Assembly (NCBI GenBank): GCA_022801925.1
Contig: JAAWTG010000006.1
Location: forward strand, 27,638-91,637
Reading direction: 5' to 3'
From: Clostridia bacterium
GTDB lineage: Bacteria; Bacillota; Clostridia; RUG12999
Length of the DNA stretch: 64,000 bases
In this document: piece by piece, positions 43,971-54,341 of the stretch
How the letters are laid out: each line of letters starts with the position of its first letter
How positions within the stretch are numbered: position 1 is the stretch's first letter
Notes under the pieces: model-generated
The model's input: only the letters and a program-made list of their open reading frames with translations
Told to the model about the DNA's origin: nothing
Database searches by the model: none
Program-made: the position numbers and the translations under genes

Positions 43971-44339
43971 TTATAATACTTCCGGTGCCAGAGACAGGAT
44001 TTTCATATATTCCTTGTCACGCAATTCTCTTGCAACTGGTCCGAAAATACGAGTCCCTCTCGGGTTTTTATCGTCTCTGATAATGACCGCGGCATTTTCG
44101 TCAAATCTGATGTAGGAGCCATCGCTGCGGCGGGTTTCTTTTACCGTCCGTACCACAACCGCTTTTACTACTTCACCTTTTTTAACAACGCCGCCGGGTG
44201 TTGCTTTTTTAACAGAAGCCACTACAACGTCTCCGATGTGTGCAATCTTTCTGCCGCTTCCGCCCAGCACACGGATACACATCAATTCTTTTGCGCCGGT
44301 GTTATCCGCAACCTTCATGATTGTCTGCTGTTGAATCAT
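43971..44339 (-). CDS. rplN: 50S ribosomal protein L14
   Basis: 122 aa beginning [20 protein letters not shown]; the end [20 protein letters not shown] is typical. The start at 44339 is chosen over a frame beginning at 44417 because of the AAGGAG site and the usual length. Contacts 16S rRNA at an intersubunit bridge. Confidence 0.97.
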   Translation of the reverse strand: MIQQQTIMKVADNTGAKELMCIRVLGGSGRKIAHIGDVVVASVKKATPGGVVKKGEVVKAVVVRTVKETRRSDGSYIRFDENAAVIIRDDKNPRGTRIFGPVARELRDKEYMKILSLAPEVL

Positions 44340-44428
44340 GGATTTTGCATCTCCTTCCCACGCACTCCTCTGCATTATCTGCTTATGAGCGCGACATATA
44401 GTAACGTTCGGTGTCAACCAACGTTGGA

Positions 44429-44686
44429 TTATTTCGCTTTCTCTACAATTTCAACAAGCCGCCATCTTTTGTCTTTCGAAAGGGGTCTTGTCTCCATCAC
44501 TCTCACGCGGTCGCCAATCTGACAGGTATTGTTCTCGTCGTGAGCTTTGAGTTTATATGTTCTGCGAACGATTTTTCCGTACAGTGGGTGTTTGACGTTT
44601 TCTTCAATTGCAACCGTGATGGTTTTATCCATTTTGTCGCTGACAACTTTGCCCACTCTTACTTTTCTGTAATTGCGTTCTGCCAC
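44429..44686 (-). CDS. rpsQ: 30S ribosomal protein S17
   Basis: 85 aa OB-fold: [20 protein letters not shown], then [10 protein letters not shown] and [20 protein letters not shown]. Early-assembling 16S rRNA binder. Confidence 0.98.
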   Translation of the reverse strand: MAERNYRKVRVGKVVSDKMDKTITVAIEENVKHPLYGKIVRRTYKLKAHDENNTCQIGDRVRVMETRPLSKDKRWRLVEIVEKAK

Positions 44687-44739
44687 GTTCCTTCCTCCTT
44701 TTTACGAAAATGTCTGTTTTTCGGAACATCTCTTCTGAT

Positions 44740-44940
44740 TTATACCGATTCCTTCAATTCCGTTTCCCGCATGACGGTTTTCACCCGTGCAATGGTGCGT
44801 TTCACTTCAACCATTTTCATGGGATTGTCTAACTGGTTGGTGGCATGTTGAAATCGCAGATTGAACAGTTCCTGTTTCAGTTCTTTTAGTTTCAGTTCGA
44901 GTTCATCCTGAGTCATATCACGAATTTCATTAACCTTCAT
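44740..44940 (-). CDS. rpmC: 50S ribosomal protein L29
   Basis: 66 aa, two-helix coil: [40 protein letters not shown]. The start at 44940 gives the normal length; the longer frame runs through rplP. It overlaps the rplP stop by 11 bp. Lies at the nascent-chain exit near L23. Confidence 0.97.
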   Translation of the reverse strand: MKVNEIRDMTQDELELKLKELKQELFNLRFQHATNQLDNPMKMVEVKRTIARVKTVMRETELKESV

Positions 44941-45370
44941 TTGCCTCACCTTCCGTTTCCATGTCCTTGCGGACAACAAATTTACACTTAATCGGAAGTT
45001 TGTGGATTGCACGAGACATAGCAGCCTTTGCAACTTCTTCCGATACACCGGCGATTTCAAACAGAATACGATCCGGTTTTACAACTGCTACCCAGTATTC
45101 CGGAGACCCTTTTCCGCTACCCATTCGGGTTTCAGCCGGTTTTTCCGTAACAGGCTTGTCAGGGAAAATTTTAATCCAAACCTGACCGCCCCTTCTGATA
45201 TATCTTGTCATAGCGATACGGGCTGCTTCAATCTGGTTGGAAGTAATCCAGCCGGGTTCCAGCGCCTGTATGCCGAATTCACCATAAGTGATTTTGTTTC
45301 CACGGGTTGCGCGACCCTTCATACGGCCTCTCTGTACCCGGCGGTATTTCACACGTTTAGGCATCAACAT
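44930..45370 (-). CDS. rplP: 50S ribosomal protein L16
   Basis: 146 aa: [39 protein letters not shown] and [18 protein letters not shown]. Shapes the A-site tRNA pocket. Stop overlaps rpmC; start is 1 bp from the rpsC stop. Confidence 0.98.
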   Translation of the reverse strand: MLMPKRVKYRRVQRGRMKGRATRGNKITYGEFGIQALEPGWITSNQIEAARIAMTRYIRRGGQVWIKIFPDKPVTEKPAETRMGSGKGSPEYWVAVVKPDRILFEIAGVSEEVAKAAMSRAIHKLPIKCKFVVRKDMETEGEANEG

Positions 45371-45371
45371 A

Positions 45372-46037
45372 TTATTTTCCTCCTCCCTGTGCAGTTACCT
45401 TCTTACTTTCCGGAAGGACTTCCCCTTTATAGATCCATACTTTTACGCCGATTTTACCATAGGTTGTATCTGCTTCATAGAATCCATAATCAATATCTGC
45501 ACGCAAAGTTTGCAGCGGAATGGTTCCTTCATGATAGTGTTCGCTGCGCGCGATTTCTGCGCCACCGAGACGACCGGAGCACTGGGTTTTAATTCCCTTT
45601 GCGCCACATTTCATCACGCGTGCCATGGTAGATTTCATAGCGCGGCGGAAGGATATACGGCGTTCCAGCTGAGATGCGATATTTTCCGCAACCAACTGCG
45701 CGTCCATATCCGGCGTTTTGATTTCCTTGATGTTAATGTTCACCGGTTTGTCAATCATTTTGATCAAATCGGTTTTCAGTTTTTCGATTTCACTGCCGCT
45801 GCGGCCGATGATGATACCCGGTTTTGCAGCATGAATATTAATGAAAACTTTATTTGCTTTACGTTCGATTTCAAATTTGGAAACGCCCGCTGCAAACAAA
45901 CGTTTTTTCAGAAATTTTCTGATTTTCACGTCCTCAACCAACTGGTCGCCGAATGCAGAATCTTCTGCATACCATTTTGAATCCCAGTCTTTGATAACGC
46001 CAACTCTAATTCCGTGTGGATGCACTTTTTGACCCAA
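45372..46037 (-). CDS. rpsC: 30S ribosomal protein S3
   Basis: 221 aa. Begins [19 protein letters not shown]; the KH domain carries the GRSG loop in [15 protein letters not shown]; the C-terminal domain has [15 protein letters not shown]. Part of the mRNA entry helicase site. Confidence 0.98.
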   Translation of the reverse strand: MGQKVHPHGIRVGVIKDWDSKWYAEDSAFGDQLVEDVKIRKFLKKRLFAAGVSKFEIERKANKVFINIHAAKPGIIIGRSGSEIEKLKTDLIKMIDKPVNINIKEIKTPDMDAQLVAENIASQLERRISFRRAMKSTMARVMKCGAKGIKTQCSGRLGGAEIARSEHYHEGTIPLQTLRADIDYGFYEADTTYGKIGVKVWIYKGEVLPESKKVTAQGGGK

Positions 46038-46040
46038 TGA

Positions 46041-46382
46041 TTACACCTCCTCTTTTTCCTTCAAAACAATTTTCAAATGACTTGTTCTTTTGTTAATGCG
46101 GAATGCACGTCCCTGTGCGCGGGGCTGCACCCGTTTCATAATCGGTCCCGGATCTGCTGTCACTTCCGCAACATAAAGAGCGTCTGCGTTCATGCTGTGG
46201 TTGTTTTCCGCATTTGCAATCGCGGTTCCCAGAACCTTAATCAATAGTTCGGACGCTGCTTTGGGGGTGTTTTTCAAAATACCCATTGCTTCGCCGACCG
46301 GTTTATTTCTGATTAAATCCATAACGATTTTCGCTTTACGCGGTGAAATACGAGCATATTTGTGTATTGCCGTAGCTTCCAT
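46041..46382 (-). CDS. rplV: 50S ribosomal protein L22
   Basis: 113 aa: MEATAIHKYARISPRKAKIV and PIMKRVQPRAQGRAFRINKR. The start at 46382 has AAAGGAGG upstream, better than the in-frame ATG at 46406. Lines the nascent peptide tunnel. Confidence 0.97.
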   Translation of the reverse strand: MEATAIHKYARISPRKAKIVMDLIRNKPVGEAMGILKNTPKAASELLIKVLGTAIANAENNHSMNADALYVAEVTADPGPIMKRVQPRAQGRAFRINKRTSHLKIVLKEKEEV

Positions 46383-46435
46383 GGCTCGCTCCTCCTTTCC
46401 CGTCACTTATACGTTCCATCTATATTTCGTTCTCA

Positions 46436-46711
46436 TTATCTTGCGTTGGATTTTCCGCCCTGGTGACCTTTAAAAGTCCGTGTCGGCGCGAATTCACCCA
46501 GCTTGTGGCCTACCATGTCTTCCGTGCAGTAGACCGGCACATGTTTGCGTCCGTCATGAACGGCGATTGTATGGCCTACCATTTCAGGAAATATCGTAGA
46601 GGATCTTGACCACGTTTTGAGTACTTTTTTCTCATTCTTTTCGTTGAGTTCAATTACCCGTTTCAGCAGTTTTTCCTGCACGAAAGGTCCCTTTTTCAAC
46701 GATCTGCTCAT
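46436..46711 (-). CDS. rpsS: 30S ribosomal protein S19
   Basis: 91 aa: [40 protein letters not shown] and [16 protein letters not shown]. Small-subunit head protein forming a complex with S13. Confidence 0.98.
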   Translation of the reverse strand: MSRSLKKGPFVQEKLLKRVIELNEKNEKKVLKTWSRSSTIFPEMVGHTIAVHDGRKHVPVYCTEDMVGHKLGEFAPTRTFKGHQGGKSNAR

Positions 46712-46744
46712 TTCTTTCCCTCCTTCATCTAGGCTTTGACGTGA

Positions 46745-47578
46745 TTATCTGTCATGTCTGGATTTCACGATATATTTGTTCGTGGATTTCTTTTTCGATC
46801 TCGTCTTCAGACCCAGAGCCGGTTTACCCCAAGGAGTAACAGGGCTTGGCATACCGATAGGCGATTTACCTTCACCACCGCCGTGCGGATGGTCGCAGGG
46901 GTTCATGACGACACCACGTACGGTCGGGCGCCATCCCATGTGGCGTTTACGTCCCGCTTTACCGATGGAGATGTTTTCGTGGTCGATGTTGCCGACCTGT
47001 CCGATGGTTGCTTTGCATTCCATGCGAATCAGTCTCATTTCACCGGAGGGGAGTCTGACATGGGCGAATTTGCTTTCTTTCGCCATCAGCTGCGCGCTGT
47101 TTCCTGCACTGCGCACTAACTGTCCGCCGCGTCCCGGTACCAGTTCAATGTTGTGAATCGTTGTACCAACCGGCATATCTGCCAAACGCATTGCGTTACC
47201 AGGTTTGATATCGCTCTGCGGGCCGGATTCCACTTTGTCGCCTACGCGCAGTCCCAGCGGCGCTAAAATATATCTCTTTTCGCCGTCCTCATACTGCACC
47301 AGCGCAATGTTTGCGCTCCGGTTCGGATCGTATTCAATCGTCAGCACAGTTGCTGTCATGTTGTCTTTATCACGTTTAAAGTCGATTACTCTGTATTTTC
47401 TTCTGTTCCCGCCTCCTCTGTGGCGAACCGTGATTCTGCCATAGGAGTTTCTTCCGGCATTTTTCTTCATTGGTTCCAGCAAGGAACGTTCCGGTTTATT
47501 GGTTGTGATTTCTTCAAAGGTGGAAACCGTCATAAACCGTCTGGCCGGAGAGGTGGGGTTATATTTTTTGATAGCCAT
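46745..47578 (-). CDS. rplB: 50S ribosomal protein L2
   Basis: 277 aa. Begins [20 protein letters not shown]; the C-terminus has [18 protein letters not shown] with the His essential for peptidyl transfer. Needed for subunit association. Confidence 0.98.
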   Translation of the reverse strand: MAIKKYNPTSPARRFMTVSTFEEITTNKPERSLLEPMKKNAGRNSYGRITVRHRGGGNRRKYRVIDFKRDKDNMTATVLTIEYDPNRSANIALVQYEDGEKRYILAPLGLRVGDKVESGPQSDIKPGNAMRLADMPVGTTIHNIELVPGRGGQLVRSAGNSAQLMAKESKFAHVRLPSGEMRLIRMECKATIGQVGNIDHENISIGKAGRKRHMGWRPTVRGVVMNPCDHPHGGGEGKSPIGMPSPVTPWGKPALGLKTRSKKKSTNKYIVKSRHDR

Positions 47579-47617
47579 TTAAGACCTACCTCCTTTAAGA
47601 ATTTGTAGGGCGCGGTA

Positions 47618-47908
47618 TTAAACCATACCTTCAAAGAATTCGATTGTTTTGCTGTCTTCCGTCAGTGTGACAATCGCTTTTTTCCAGTCAGCGCGTTTGC
47701 CGCTGTGCGCACCCATTCTTTTGATTTTGCCGGTCATGTTCATGGTGTTCACGTCTTTGACTTTCACACCAAACACTTCTTCCACGGCCTGTCTGATTTG
47801 TACCTTCGTTGCATTTTTCGCTACCTGGAAGGTGTACTTTTTGTTTTCCAGCTGACTCATGCTTTTTTCGGTGATAATCGGTTTTACAATCACATCATAA
47901 GCGTTCAT
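47618..47908 (-). CDS. rplW: 50S ribosomal protein L23
   Basis: 96 aa: [20 protein letters not shown] and [17 protein letters not shown]. Docking site for trigger factor and SRP at the tunnel exit. Its ATG shares one base with the rplD stop (TAATG). Confidence 0.98.
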   Translation of the reverse strand: MNAYDVIVKPIITEKSMSQLENKKYTFQVAKNATKVQIRQAVEEVFGVKVKDVNTMNMTGKIKRMGAHSGKRADWKKAIVTLTEDSKTIEFFEGMV

Positions 47909-48528
47909 TATGCGTACACCTCCTCAATTTTGGCAATCGCCGCTTCGGTGGTTACCAAGGTTTCATATTTCAAAATTTCATATACGTTCATTGTGCCGAC
48001 CGTTGAAACCGCCACGCCTTTAATGTTGCGCGCGCTGCGGTATACCACATCGTTTTTCTCAGGAAGCAAAATCAATGCTTTCTTCGCATTCAAGTTTGTC
48101 AGCATGTCAGCGATTGCTTTGGTTTTAATTTCGTCCAGTGCAATGTTGTCCACTGCGATCAGTTCTCCATCATTCACCTTTGCACTCAATACGCTGCGCA
48201 TTGCCAGACGTTTCACTTTTTTGTTCACGGTATAACGGTAGCTGCGCGGTTTCGGTCCCAGCGCAACGCCGCCGCCCGTCCACTGCGGTGCGCGGATACT
48301 GCCTTGTCTTGCACGTCCGGTTCCTTTTTGTCTCCAAGGTTTTCTGCCGCCGCCGCGTACTTCCGATCTTGTTTTGGTACTCTGGGTACCCTGCCGTTGG
48401 TTTGCCAAGTAGTTCACAACCACTTCATGAATGGCATATTGATTCACTTCGCATCCAAATACATTGTCGTTCAAAGTGATGTCTTTCACTTTTTCTCCCG
48501 CCATATTAACTAATACTGCGTTAGGCAT
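47908..48528 (-). CDS. rplD: 50S ribosomal protein L4
   Basis: 206 aa: [20 protein letters not shown], and the tunnel loop region [19 protein letters not shown]. The second ATG (48528) is chosen because AAAGGAGG abuts the first one (48537). L4 is the classic repressor of S10 operons and could act on the long leader at 49603-49919. Confidence 0.97.
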   Translation of the reverse strand: MPNAVLVNMAGEKVKDITLNDNVFGCEVNQYAIHEVVVNYLANQRQGTQSTKTRSEVRGGGRKPWRQKGTGRARQGSIRAPQWTGGGVALGPKPRSYRYTVNKKVKRLAMRSVLSAKVNDGELIAVDNIALDEIKTKAIADMLTNLNAKKALILLPEKNDVVYRSARNIKGVAVSTVGTMNVYEILKYETLVTTEAAIAKIEEVYA

Positions 48529-48553
48529 AATCTGCATCCTCCTTTCCTAATTC

Positions 48554-49183
48554 TTATTTTCTGTTGGTATCTTTTATATAAAGCAGTCCGCCTTTCGGTC
48601 CCGGAACTGCGCCTTTGACCAGAAGCAGATTTCTTTCCGTATCCACTTTCACAATATCCAAATTCTGAATGGTGACACGTTCGTTTCCGAGGTGACCAGG
48701 CAGTTTCTTTCCTTTGAATACACGGGACGGAGAAGAACATGCGCCCAAAGAACCAACGCCACGATGATATCCACTACCGTGTGTCATAGGACCGCGGTGC
48801 GTACCCCAGCGTTTGATGGTACCAGCATAGCCTTTTCCTTTGCTTCTTCCGGTTACGTCAACCGCTTCTCCGGCTTCAAACGTATCCGCTTTCACAACAT
48901 CGCCCACGTTCAATTCTTCTGCGTTATCCAGACGGAATTCGCACAGGAACCGTTTGTAAGGCACTCCCGCTTTGTCAAAGTGACCTTTCAGCGGTTTTGT
49001 CATTTTACTTTCTTTTTTGTCTGCGAAACCCATTTGAACTGCACTATAGCCGTCGGTTTCCACAGTTTTCTTTTGTGTGATAACGCAGGGACCTGCTTCA
49101 ATTACAGTAACCGGCGTTACTTTTCCATCTTCGGCGAACACTTGGGTCATGCCAAGTTTTCTGCCCATGATTGCTTTCTGCAT
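48554..49183 (-). CDS. rplC: 50S ribosomal protein L3
   Basis: 209 aa: [40 protein letters not shown] and [20 protein letters not shown]. Early-assembling large-subunit protein near the peptidyl-transferase centre. Confidence 0.98.
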   Translation of the reverse strand: MQKAIMGRKLGMTQVFAEDGKVTPVTVIEAGPCVITQKKTVETDGYSAVQMGFADKKESKMTKPLKGHFDKAGVPYKRFLCEFRLDNAEELNVGDVVKADTFEAGEAVDVTGRSKGKGYAGTIKRWGTHRGPMTHGSGYHRGVGSLGACSSPSRVFKGKKLPGHLGNERVTIQNLDIVKVDTERNLLLVKGAVPGPKGGLLYIKDTNRK

Positions 49184-49290
49184 TTTCCTTACCTCCTATG
49201 GTTATTGGTTGACACAGTTTGTGCCAACATGACCTGGAACCCTGTTTATTCATGACATAAACGGATGTTCAGTGGTTGTTTTAACTGTTT

Positions 49291-49602
49291 TTATGCTAAT
49301 TTCATGTCGATTTCCACACCGGCGGGCAAATCTAAACGTTTCAGCGCTTCGATTGTTTTCGCGGTTGGCTCTACATCAATCAGCCGTTTGTGTGTTCTCA
49401 TTTCGAACTGTTCACGGGAATCTTTATACTTATGAACAGCACGCAGAATCGTGATAATTTCCTTTTTGGTCGGCAGCGGAATCGGCCCGGACACTTTCGC
49501 GCCCGTTCTTTTCGCTGTTTCCACGATTTTTGCAGCTGATTGGTCAATCAGCGTGTGGTCATAAGATTTTAAACGGATTCTCATTTTCTGTGTGTTTGCC
49601 AT
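49291..49602 (-). CDS. rpsJ: 30S ribosomal protein S10
   Basis: 103 aa: [40 protein letters not shown] and [20 protein letters not shown]. First gene of the operon and also the NusE transcription antitermination factor. No fusA or tuf lies upstream here. Confidence 0.98.
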   Translation of the reverse strand: MANTQKMRIRLKSYDHTLIDQSAAKIVETAKRTGAKVSGPIPLPTKKEIITILRAVHKYKDSREQFEMRTHKRLIDVEPTAKTIEALKRLDLPAGVEIDMKLA

Positions 49603-49919
49603 AACACTTGTCGCCTCCTATATATTGATTACTGCGTCTCTTGTGCGACTCTTTCCGTACACGGTTCCGGGTGTGTCATGAACACCCAAAATAAATACCC
49701 GGAAGTACGCCTAGCATACAGTCCCGGGTACACATGACGATCCTTTCACAGGCGCGCAGACAGACCACAGGCGTCCGCCGCTGCTTGTAAAAACATTTAT
49801 CGTTCTCTTGTGTACAGTGACTATGCCGCCCGGTTTCTTGAATCGGACATTCTCCATGGAAATTTCCCATTCTCAGATGGAATGCAACCTCCCACTTCAT
49901 CGACTGCCTCGTCACAGCA
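49603..49919 (-). ncRNA. Long structured leader of the S10 operon (candidate autoregulatory RNA)
   Basis: About 315 nt lie between the promoter and rpsJ with no credible gene. TTCCGGGT (49665-49672) can pair with ACCCGGAA (49697-49704), while GGGTGT (49669-49674) can instead pair with ACACCC (49682-49687); these are mutually exclusive helices. CCGGGTGTGTCATGA also has a near repeat, CCGGGTACACATGAC, at about 49735. S10 leaders in other bacteria bind L4. No U-run terminator was found. Confidence 0.5.
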
Positions 49920-49925
49920 AGTATT

Positions 49926-49954
49926 ATTATACCGCATTTCCGGCAGGATTTCAA
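49926..49954 (-). promoter_or_regulatory. Sigma-A promoter of the S10-spc-alpha operon
   Basis: TTGAAA (49949-49954), 17-bp spacer, perfect TATAAT (49926-49931) on the minus strand. It is the only strong promoter found for the following 31 genes. Confidence 0.85.
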
Positions 49955-50167
49955 ACCTTTTTTTCTGTTTTTTCGTAGAAATTTGCAGAAATTACCTATC
50001 CCCTTTTATGCATTTTGTCCATATCACTAATTAAGGTGTGCAAACGCCTGTCAAGCGACGATAGCTGCCAATTTTATTTTAGACTTTTCCATGGAAATTT
50101 ATACAGAAACTTGCAAATCCTCTCACATTTCCCATTAAAAGACCGCCATCTTGCAGTTAAAATACCA

Positions 50168-50197
50168 AAAGCCGTCTCCTGTTCAGGAGACGGCTTT
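50168..50197 (-). terminator. Terminator of the sugar ABC transporter operon
   Basis: AAAGCCGTCTCCTG and CAGGAGACGGCTTT form a perfect 14-bp stem 30 bp after the permease stop. The 200 bp from here to the S10 promoter hold no gene. Confidence 0.85.
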
Positions 50198-50226
50198 CTT
50201 TTTACATTGATTCCATTGTTTTGTCG

Positions 50227-51105
50227 TTATCCTTTGACTGCACCAATCATCACACCTTTGGTGAAATATTTTTGCAGGAACGGATAGACAAGCAAAATCG
50301 GCACTGTTGAAACAATAATCGTTGAATATTTGATAATTTCTCCCAGCGCCTGCTGGTCTGCTGTCTTTGTCGCCATCACCATATCGTCCTGCTGGTTTTC
50401 AATCAAAATTTGCCGCAGGAACAACTGCAATGGATACAAATCATCGTCACGCAGGTAAATCATTTCCTGGAACCATGAATTCCAGTGCTGTACGGCATAG
50501 TAGAGAACAATAACCGCAATGGTCGGCATTGCCAATGGGAAAATAATCTTCACCATAATACGGAACGGGCTTGCACCGTCTATCTTCGCCGCTTCCTCCA
50601 AGCTGACCGGCACTCCCGCAAATCCTGTCCGCAGGATAATCAGGTTGAACGTACTGATTGCCGTTGGCAATATCGGTGCCCAGCGCGTGTCCACCAGTCC
50701 CAAATCCTGCACCAACAAATAGGTCGGAATCAGTCCGCCGTTGAAATACATTGTGAAGATAATCAACAGCATGATGGGTTTGTTCAACAGCAGTCCTGGG
50801 CGTGAAGTCACATATGCCAGCGAAATCGTAAACGCCATATTCACTGCCGTTCCAACTACCACATAAAAAAGTGTGTTGCCATAGCCCGTTAGGATTTCCG
50901 GTTTTTCCAGCACTACTTTATACGCGTCAAGCGAAAATCCCTGCGTCCAAAATAGCGGACCTGTGTGTTTTGCAAACAGTGTCGGATTGGAAAAAGAGGC
51001 AAGCACTACGTATAACAACGGATATAATGTCACCAGCGCCAATGCCGCCAATACCGCCGTATTGACAACTGTGAAGGCGTTCTGTAATGGGGTACGTTTT
51101 ATCAT
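50227..51105 (-). CDS. Carbohydrate ABC transporter permease (LplC/YtcP type)
   Basis: 292 aa with six predicted membrane segments, MalG-like. The cytoplasmic EAA loop is LEEAAKIDGASPFRIMVKII. It pairs with the adjacent permease to form the channel, and the ATPase is encoded elsewhere, as is usual for this CUT1 subgroup. The start at 51105 follows AAGGAGG; the ATG at 51129 lies before that site. Neighbouring SBP and membrane AraC regulator point to uptake of oligosaccharides such as those from plant or host glycans; the sugar cannot be named. Confidence 0.92.
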   Translation of the reverse strand: MIKRTPLQNAFTVVNTAVLAALALVTLYPLLYVVLASFSNPTLFAKHTGPLFWTQGFSLDAYKVVLEKPEILTGYGNTLFYVVVGTAVNMAFTISLAYVTSRPGLLLNKPIMLLIIFTMYFNGGLIPTYLLVQDLGLVDTRWAPILPTAISTFNLIILRTGFAGVPVSLEEAAKIDGASPFRIMVKIIFPLAMPTIAVIVLYYAVQHWNSWFQEMIYLRDDDLYPLQLFLRQILIENQQDDMVMATKTADQQALGEIIKYSTIIVSTVPILLVYPFLQKYFTKGVMIGAVKG

Positions 51106-51122
51106 TTTCTTTTCCTCCTTCC

Positions 51123-52091
51123 TTACCACAAACTGTTTTCACTGAATTTACGGCTGAAAAAGTTCGCTAAGAACACCAGCACACAGTTGATGCCGGAGTT
51201 CACCAAGCCAACCGCCGCTGACAAACTATAGTTAGATTGCTGCAAACCTTGTCTGTAGATGTAAGAGGAAATGATATCCGCCTTTTCATAAATAACCTCG
51301 TTATACAACAAGATAACTTTGTCCGCACCCAAGCTCATAATGCTTCCGATACGGAGAATCAGCATAATCACAACGGTAGAAGCAATACCGGGCAGCGTGA
51401 CGGCAAAAAGCTGCCGAATTTTACCCGCGCCGTCAATTTCCGCCGCTTCATATAATTCCATATCCAGTCCTGCCATCGCCGCAAGATAGATGATACTGTC
51501 CCAGCCGATTTTTTGCCAAACTTCTGAAATGACATAGATAGGCCGAAACATATTCGCATTGGACAACAAGTTCCCGTGGTCGCCGCCCGTGAGAAAATTC
51601 AATAGCTGCGTGATAATGCCGCGGTTGGATGTAAAGTCCACTATCATACCGCAGATAACTACCATAGAAATAAAATGTGGCAGGTATGTAATGGTCTGTA
51701 CCGTCTTTTTGAACCACATTGCCCGTACTTCGTTCAGCATTAGTGCCAAAATAATGGGCGCCGGAAACGTGAACACTAATAACAAGAAGTTCAAAATAAT
51801 TGTGTTGCTGAACACACGCCCGAAAAACGGACTCCCAAAAAATGTCCGAAAATTATCCAGTCCAACCCACGGACTGTTCCAAATACCGCCGGCCGGCGTA
51901 TAATTATTAAACGCAATCAGCACGCCATACATTGGCATGTACATAAAAATAATATAAAATGCAAGTCCCGGAAGCGCCAGCAGATAGGTCGACCAGTTTC
52001 TTCGCAAATCGCGTGTCAAAATATCCATTGCACTCGCGAACTTTCCTTTTTCCGCTAACACTGCACTTCCATCATGTGTTTTTAAATCCAT
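51123..52091 (-). CDS. Sugar ABC transporter permease (LplB/YteP type)
   Basis: 322 aa, MalF-like with six predicted membrane segments: NWSTYLLALPGLAFYIIFMY at the first, and EAA loop LYEAAEIDGAGKIRQLFAVT. The start at 52091 is set by AAGGAGTGGAG; an upstream in-frame start (52217) would add 42 hydrophilic residues and lacks a site. Lies 17 bp before its partner permease gene. A stem-loop separates it from the SBP gene. Confidence 0.92.
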   Translation of the reverse strand: MDLKTHDGSAVLAEKGKFASAMDILTRDLRRNWSTYLLALPGLAFYIIFMYMPMYGVLIAFNNYTPAGGIWNSPWVGLDNFRTFFGSPFFGRVFSNTIILNFLLLVFTFPAPIILALMLNEVRAMWFKKTVQTITYLPHFISMVVICGMIVDFTSNRGIITQLLNFLTGGDHGNLLSNANMFRPIYVISEVWQKIGWDSIIYLAAMAGLDMELYEAAEIDGAGKIRQLFAVTLPGIASTVVIMLILRIGSIMSLGADKVILLYNEVIYEKADIISSYIYRQGLQQSNYSLSAAVGLVNSGINCVLVFLANFFSRKFSENSLW

Positions 52092-52283
52092 TTCGCTCCA
52101 CTCCTTTTCTTCAATTTTTTTACCGCGGAAATGAGTCTCTCCATTCGTTTTCTCTATTTCTACCATAATGGATTTTTCTGCCATCTGCAATGGGCAATAT
52201 GCAAAATTTGCCTGCATTTTCAGATGAAAACCGATTTTGCCTATTGTCCTTTTATGCTTCTCATTTTTTGCGGTATGACATAG

Positions 52284-52320
52284 TTCGAGCCTATATACTT
52301 CAGTTGCATATAGGCTCGAA
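52284..52320 (-). terminator. Stem-loop between SBP and permease genes
   Basis: TTCGAGCCTATAT and ATATAGGCTCGAA form a perfect 13-bp stem 13 bp after the SBP stop. There is no long T run, so it more likely protects the SBP message and dampens expression of the permeases than ends transcription fully. Confidence 0.6.
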
Positions 52321-52333
52321 ATGTTTTGTTTGA

Positions 52334-53950
52334 TTATTTGTTCATTTCTCTGTCATATGCATCCTGACGGATTTTAATGACGTCTTCGATACCCATAGTT
52401 TTCAGCGTTTCAATAAACTGATCAAAATTACTCAGCGGTTCTGCACCGATGATAAATTTGCCGGTCATTTCTGCAACATAGGAGGTGATGTCCGCTTCCT
52501 TACTTGCTTTTTCATCACTTTCTTCTACCGTATACTTCAGCGGGCGCAGCAGCATACCTTTGTCTGCATCCAGTGCATACTGTACAGAATCCGCTTTTAC
52601 TTGTTTCAGTTCGTCTGACAAATTGGATTCCAAATCATTTGCTGCTGCATATTGAATAATACCGGCAAAGCCTGTGTTGGTCATATACTTACAAATTGCT
52701 TCATACGGCGTTTTGCCCTCCGGATTTTTCTGAATCAAATCGGTAAACTGTTTTGTGCCGTCTGCATTTTTGGTATAAGTTTCGCCTTCGAAGCCCCAGT
52801 TCATCATATCGGACGCTTCTTCGCTGTAGAGATAGTCAAAATAGCGTACCGCTTCCACAACATTTTTACAAGAAGTTGTAATCATCGCGCCGTCGCCGCG
52901 CATGGTCTGGATAATCGCAGCGTTCGGATAATAGTTTTTGCCGCCGTTCCATGTCGGATATGGTACTGCCGTCAGCTTGATGTCAGGATTGAGCTGCATA
53001 TATTTCGGCATGGAGTTATTGTTATCAATATAAAATGCACCCAACTGGTCGTTCAGCACTAAGGAATCCAGTTCTTTTCCGTTGGTATTTAGGAAATTCT
53101 CATTGATGAGTTTTTCGCTATACCATTTATTCATAGTTTCCAAATAAGCTTTGAAATTCGGACTCAAAGCGGCATGGGTGATTTTACCTTCCGCTTCATC
53201 ATAGTAATATTCATATTTACTGAAACCAAATGCGCTGGTAAATGCTTCTTTGAACATCCAGTTGAGACTGCTAAACGGCACTTCGTCCTGCTGTCCGTTG
53301 CCGTTTAAGTCCGTTTCACGGAATTTTTTCAGCACATTATACCATTCGTCAATCGTGGTCGGCACTTTTTCACCCACTTTATCCAGCCAGTCCTGACGAA
53401 TGAAATATCCATCATAGCACAGGAATTTCTGGTCATCTACTGTTTTGGGGAACATCAGAATTTCGCCGTTTGCCATGAGCAGTTGTTCCTTGATGTCTGG
53501 TTTTTCTTCAAACACTTTGCGCAGGTTTGGCGCTAATTTTTCTATGTATGGCGCCAAATCCAGACAAACACCGTTTTTCAGTTGTTTCAGTCCTGTATCC
53601 ATCCAACTGCTGAAAATAACGTCCGGATAGTTTTTGGATGCCAGAATGATGTTAAGCTGTTCTGCAGCCGTTCCGGTTGGATGCTGGAATTCCAGCTCCA
53701 CACCTGTGATTTCTTTTAATTTTTGGAATGCCAACATATCCGCATAGTTTTTCACATATCCTTGTGATTTGTTGTCCATCCAAACGGACAGCTTCACACT
53801 GTCGTCTGTAATAGGCATTGTGTTTTCCGTCAGCGTTTCCAGCGCATCCACATCTACTTTTGCTGCCTGATTTTTACCGCCGCAGCCCGCCAGCAGACCT
53901 GCCGCCAATGTCAAAGCCAATGCACCGCACAATACTTTTTTTGCTTTCAT
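52334..53950 (-). CDS. Extracellular solute-binding lipoprotein (LplA-type, sugar)
   Basis: 538 aa lipoprotein: signal KKVLCGALALTLAAGLLAG followed by Cys. Family-1-type binding fold with NYPDVIFSSWMD, GQLMFPKT-like MANGEILMFPKTVDD, FIRQDWLDKVG and an EF-hand-like DLNGNGQQDEVPF calcium loop, all typical of the large LplA group. It captures an oligosaccharide outside the membrane and delivers it to the two permeases downstream. First gene of the transporter operon. Confidence 0.92.
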   Translation of the reverse strand: MKAKKVLCGALALTLAAGLLAGCGGKNQAAKVDVDALETLTENTMPITDDSVKLSVWMDNKSQGYVKNYADMLAFQKLKEITGVELEFQHPTGTAAEQLNIILASKNYPDVIFSSWMDTGLKQLKNGVCLDLAPYIEKLAPNLRKVFEEKPDIKEQLLMANGEILMFPKTVDDQKFLCYDGYFIRQDWLDKVGEKVPTTIDEWYNVLKKFRETDLNGNGQQDEVPFSSLNWMFKEAFTSAFGFSKYEYYYDEAEGKITHAALSPNFKAYLETMNKWYSEKLINENFLNTNGKELDSLVLNDQLGAFYIDNNNSMPKYMQLNPDIKLTAVPYPTWNGGKNYYPNAAIIQTMRGDGAMITTSCKNVVEAVRYFDYLYSEEASDMMNWGFEGETYTKNADGTKQFTDLIQKNPEGKTPYEAICKYMTNTGFAGIIQYAAANDLESNLSDELKQVKADSVQYALDADKGMLLRPLKYTVEESDEKASKEADITSYVAEMTGKFIIGAEPLSNFDQFIETLKTMGIEDVIKIRQDAYDREMNK

Positions 53951-54283
53951 ACTTTACTCTTCCCCTTTCTTGTTTTGCTACTGACAAACACATCTTTTCT
54001 TTGTGCATGGAATCCGGATGGTATCCCGCCATGAACAGGCAGGGTACAGAATCACTTTTATGTCTTTCACACGGCTGCACCATATGCCGCCGGAAATCCG
54101 TACTAGTTCCATCGCTTTTTCATTGTAGCACAGCTTTTTTATGAAAATCAATATGCAATTTACGTTTTGATTGCTCAATTTATGAGATGAAGAGCGCAAA
54201 ATTAGATACTTTTTTCAGAAAAACCGTCGATTCTCCTGTTTTGCAAATCAACATCCGAAATTGCCTATATTTGCTCCCCCTAA
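53951..54283. other. Intergenic region upstream of the SBP gene
   Basis: Contains the SBP promoter at 54122-54151 and a 170-nt leader. No gene and no clear catabolite (cre) operator was recognised. Confidence 0.4.
54122..54151 (-). promoter_or_regulatory. Candidate promoter of the sugar transporter operon
   Basis: TTGATT (54146-54151), 18-bp spacer, TACAAT (54122-54127) on the minus strand. A site of this moderate strength fits control by the adjacent AraC-type activator. Confidence 0.5.
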
Positions 54284-54324
54284 AAAAAGCGGGCTGCACT
54301 CTAGCAGAGTACAGCCCGCTTTTT
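54284..54324 (-). terminator. Terminator of the AraC-type regulator gene
   Basis: AAAAAGCGGGCTGCACTC... closes with ...GAGTACAGCCCGCTTTTT; one mismatch, T runs on both sides, 18 bp past the stop. Confidence 0.85.
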
Positions 54325-54341
54325 ATCCCCATTGTGTTTTC

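Noticed and set aside
49676..49954. 92-codon minus-strand frame rich in Cys in the S10 leader
   Set aside because: It starts inside the promoter, lacks a ribosome site and covers the structured leader; it is more likely RNA than protein.
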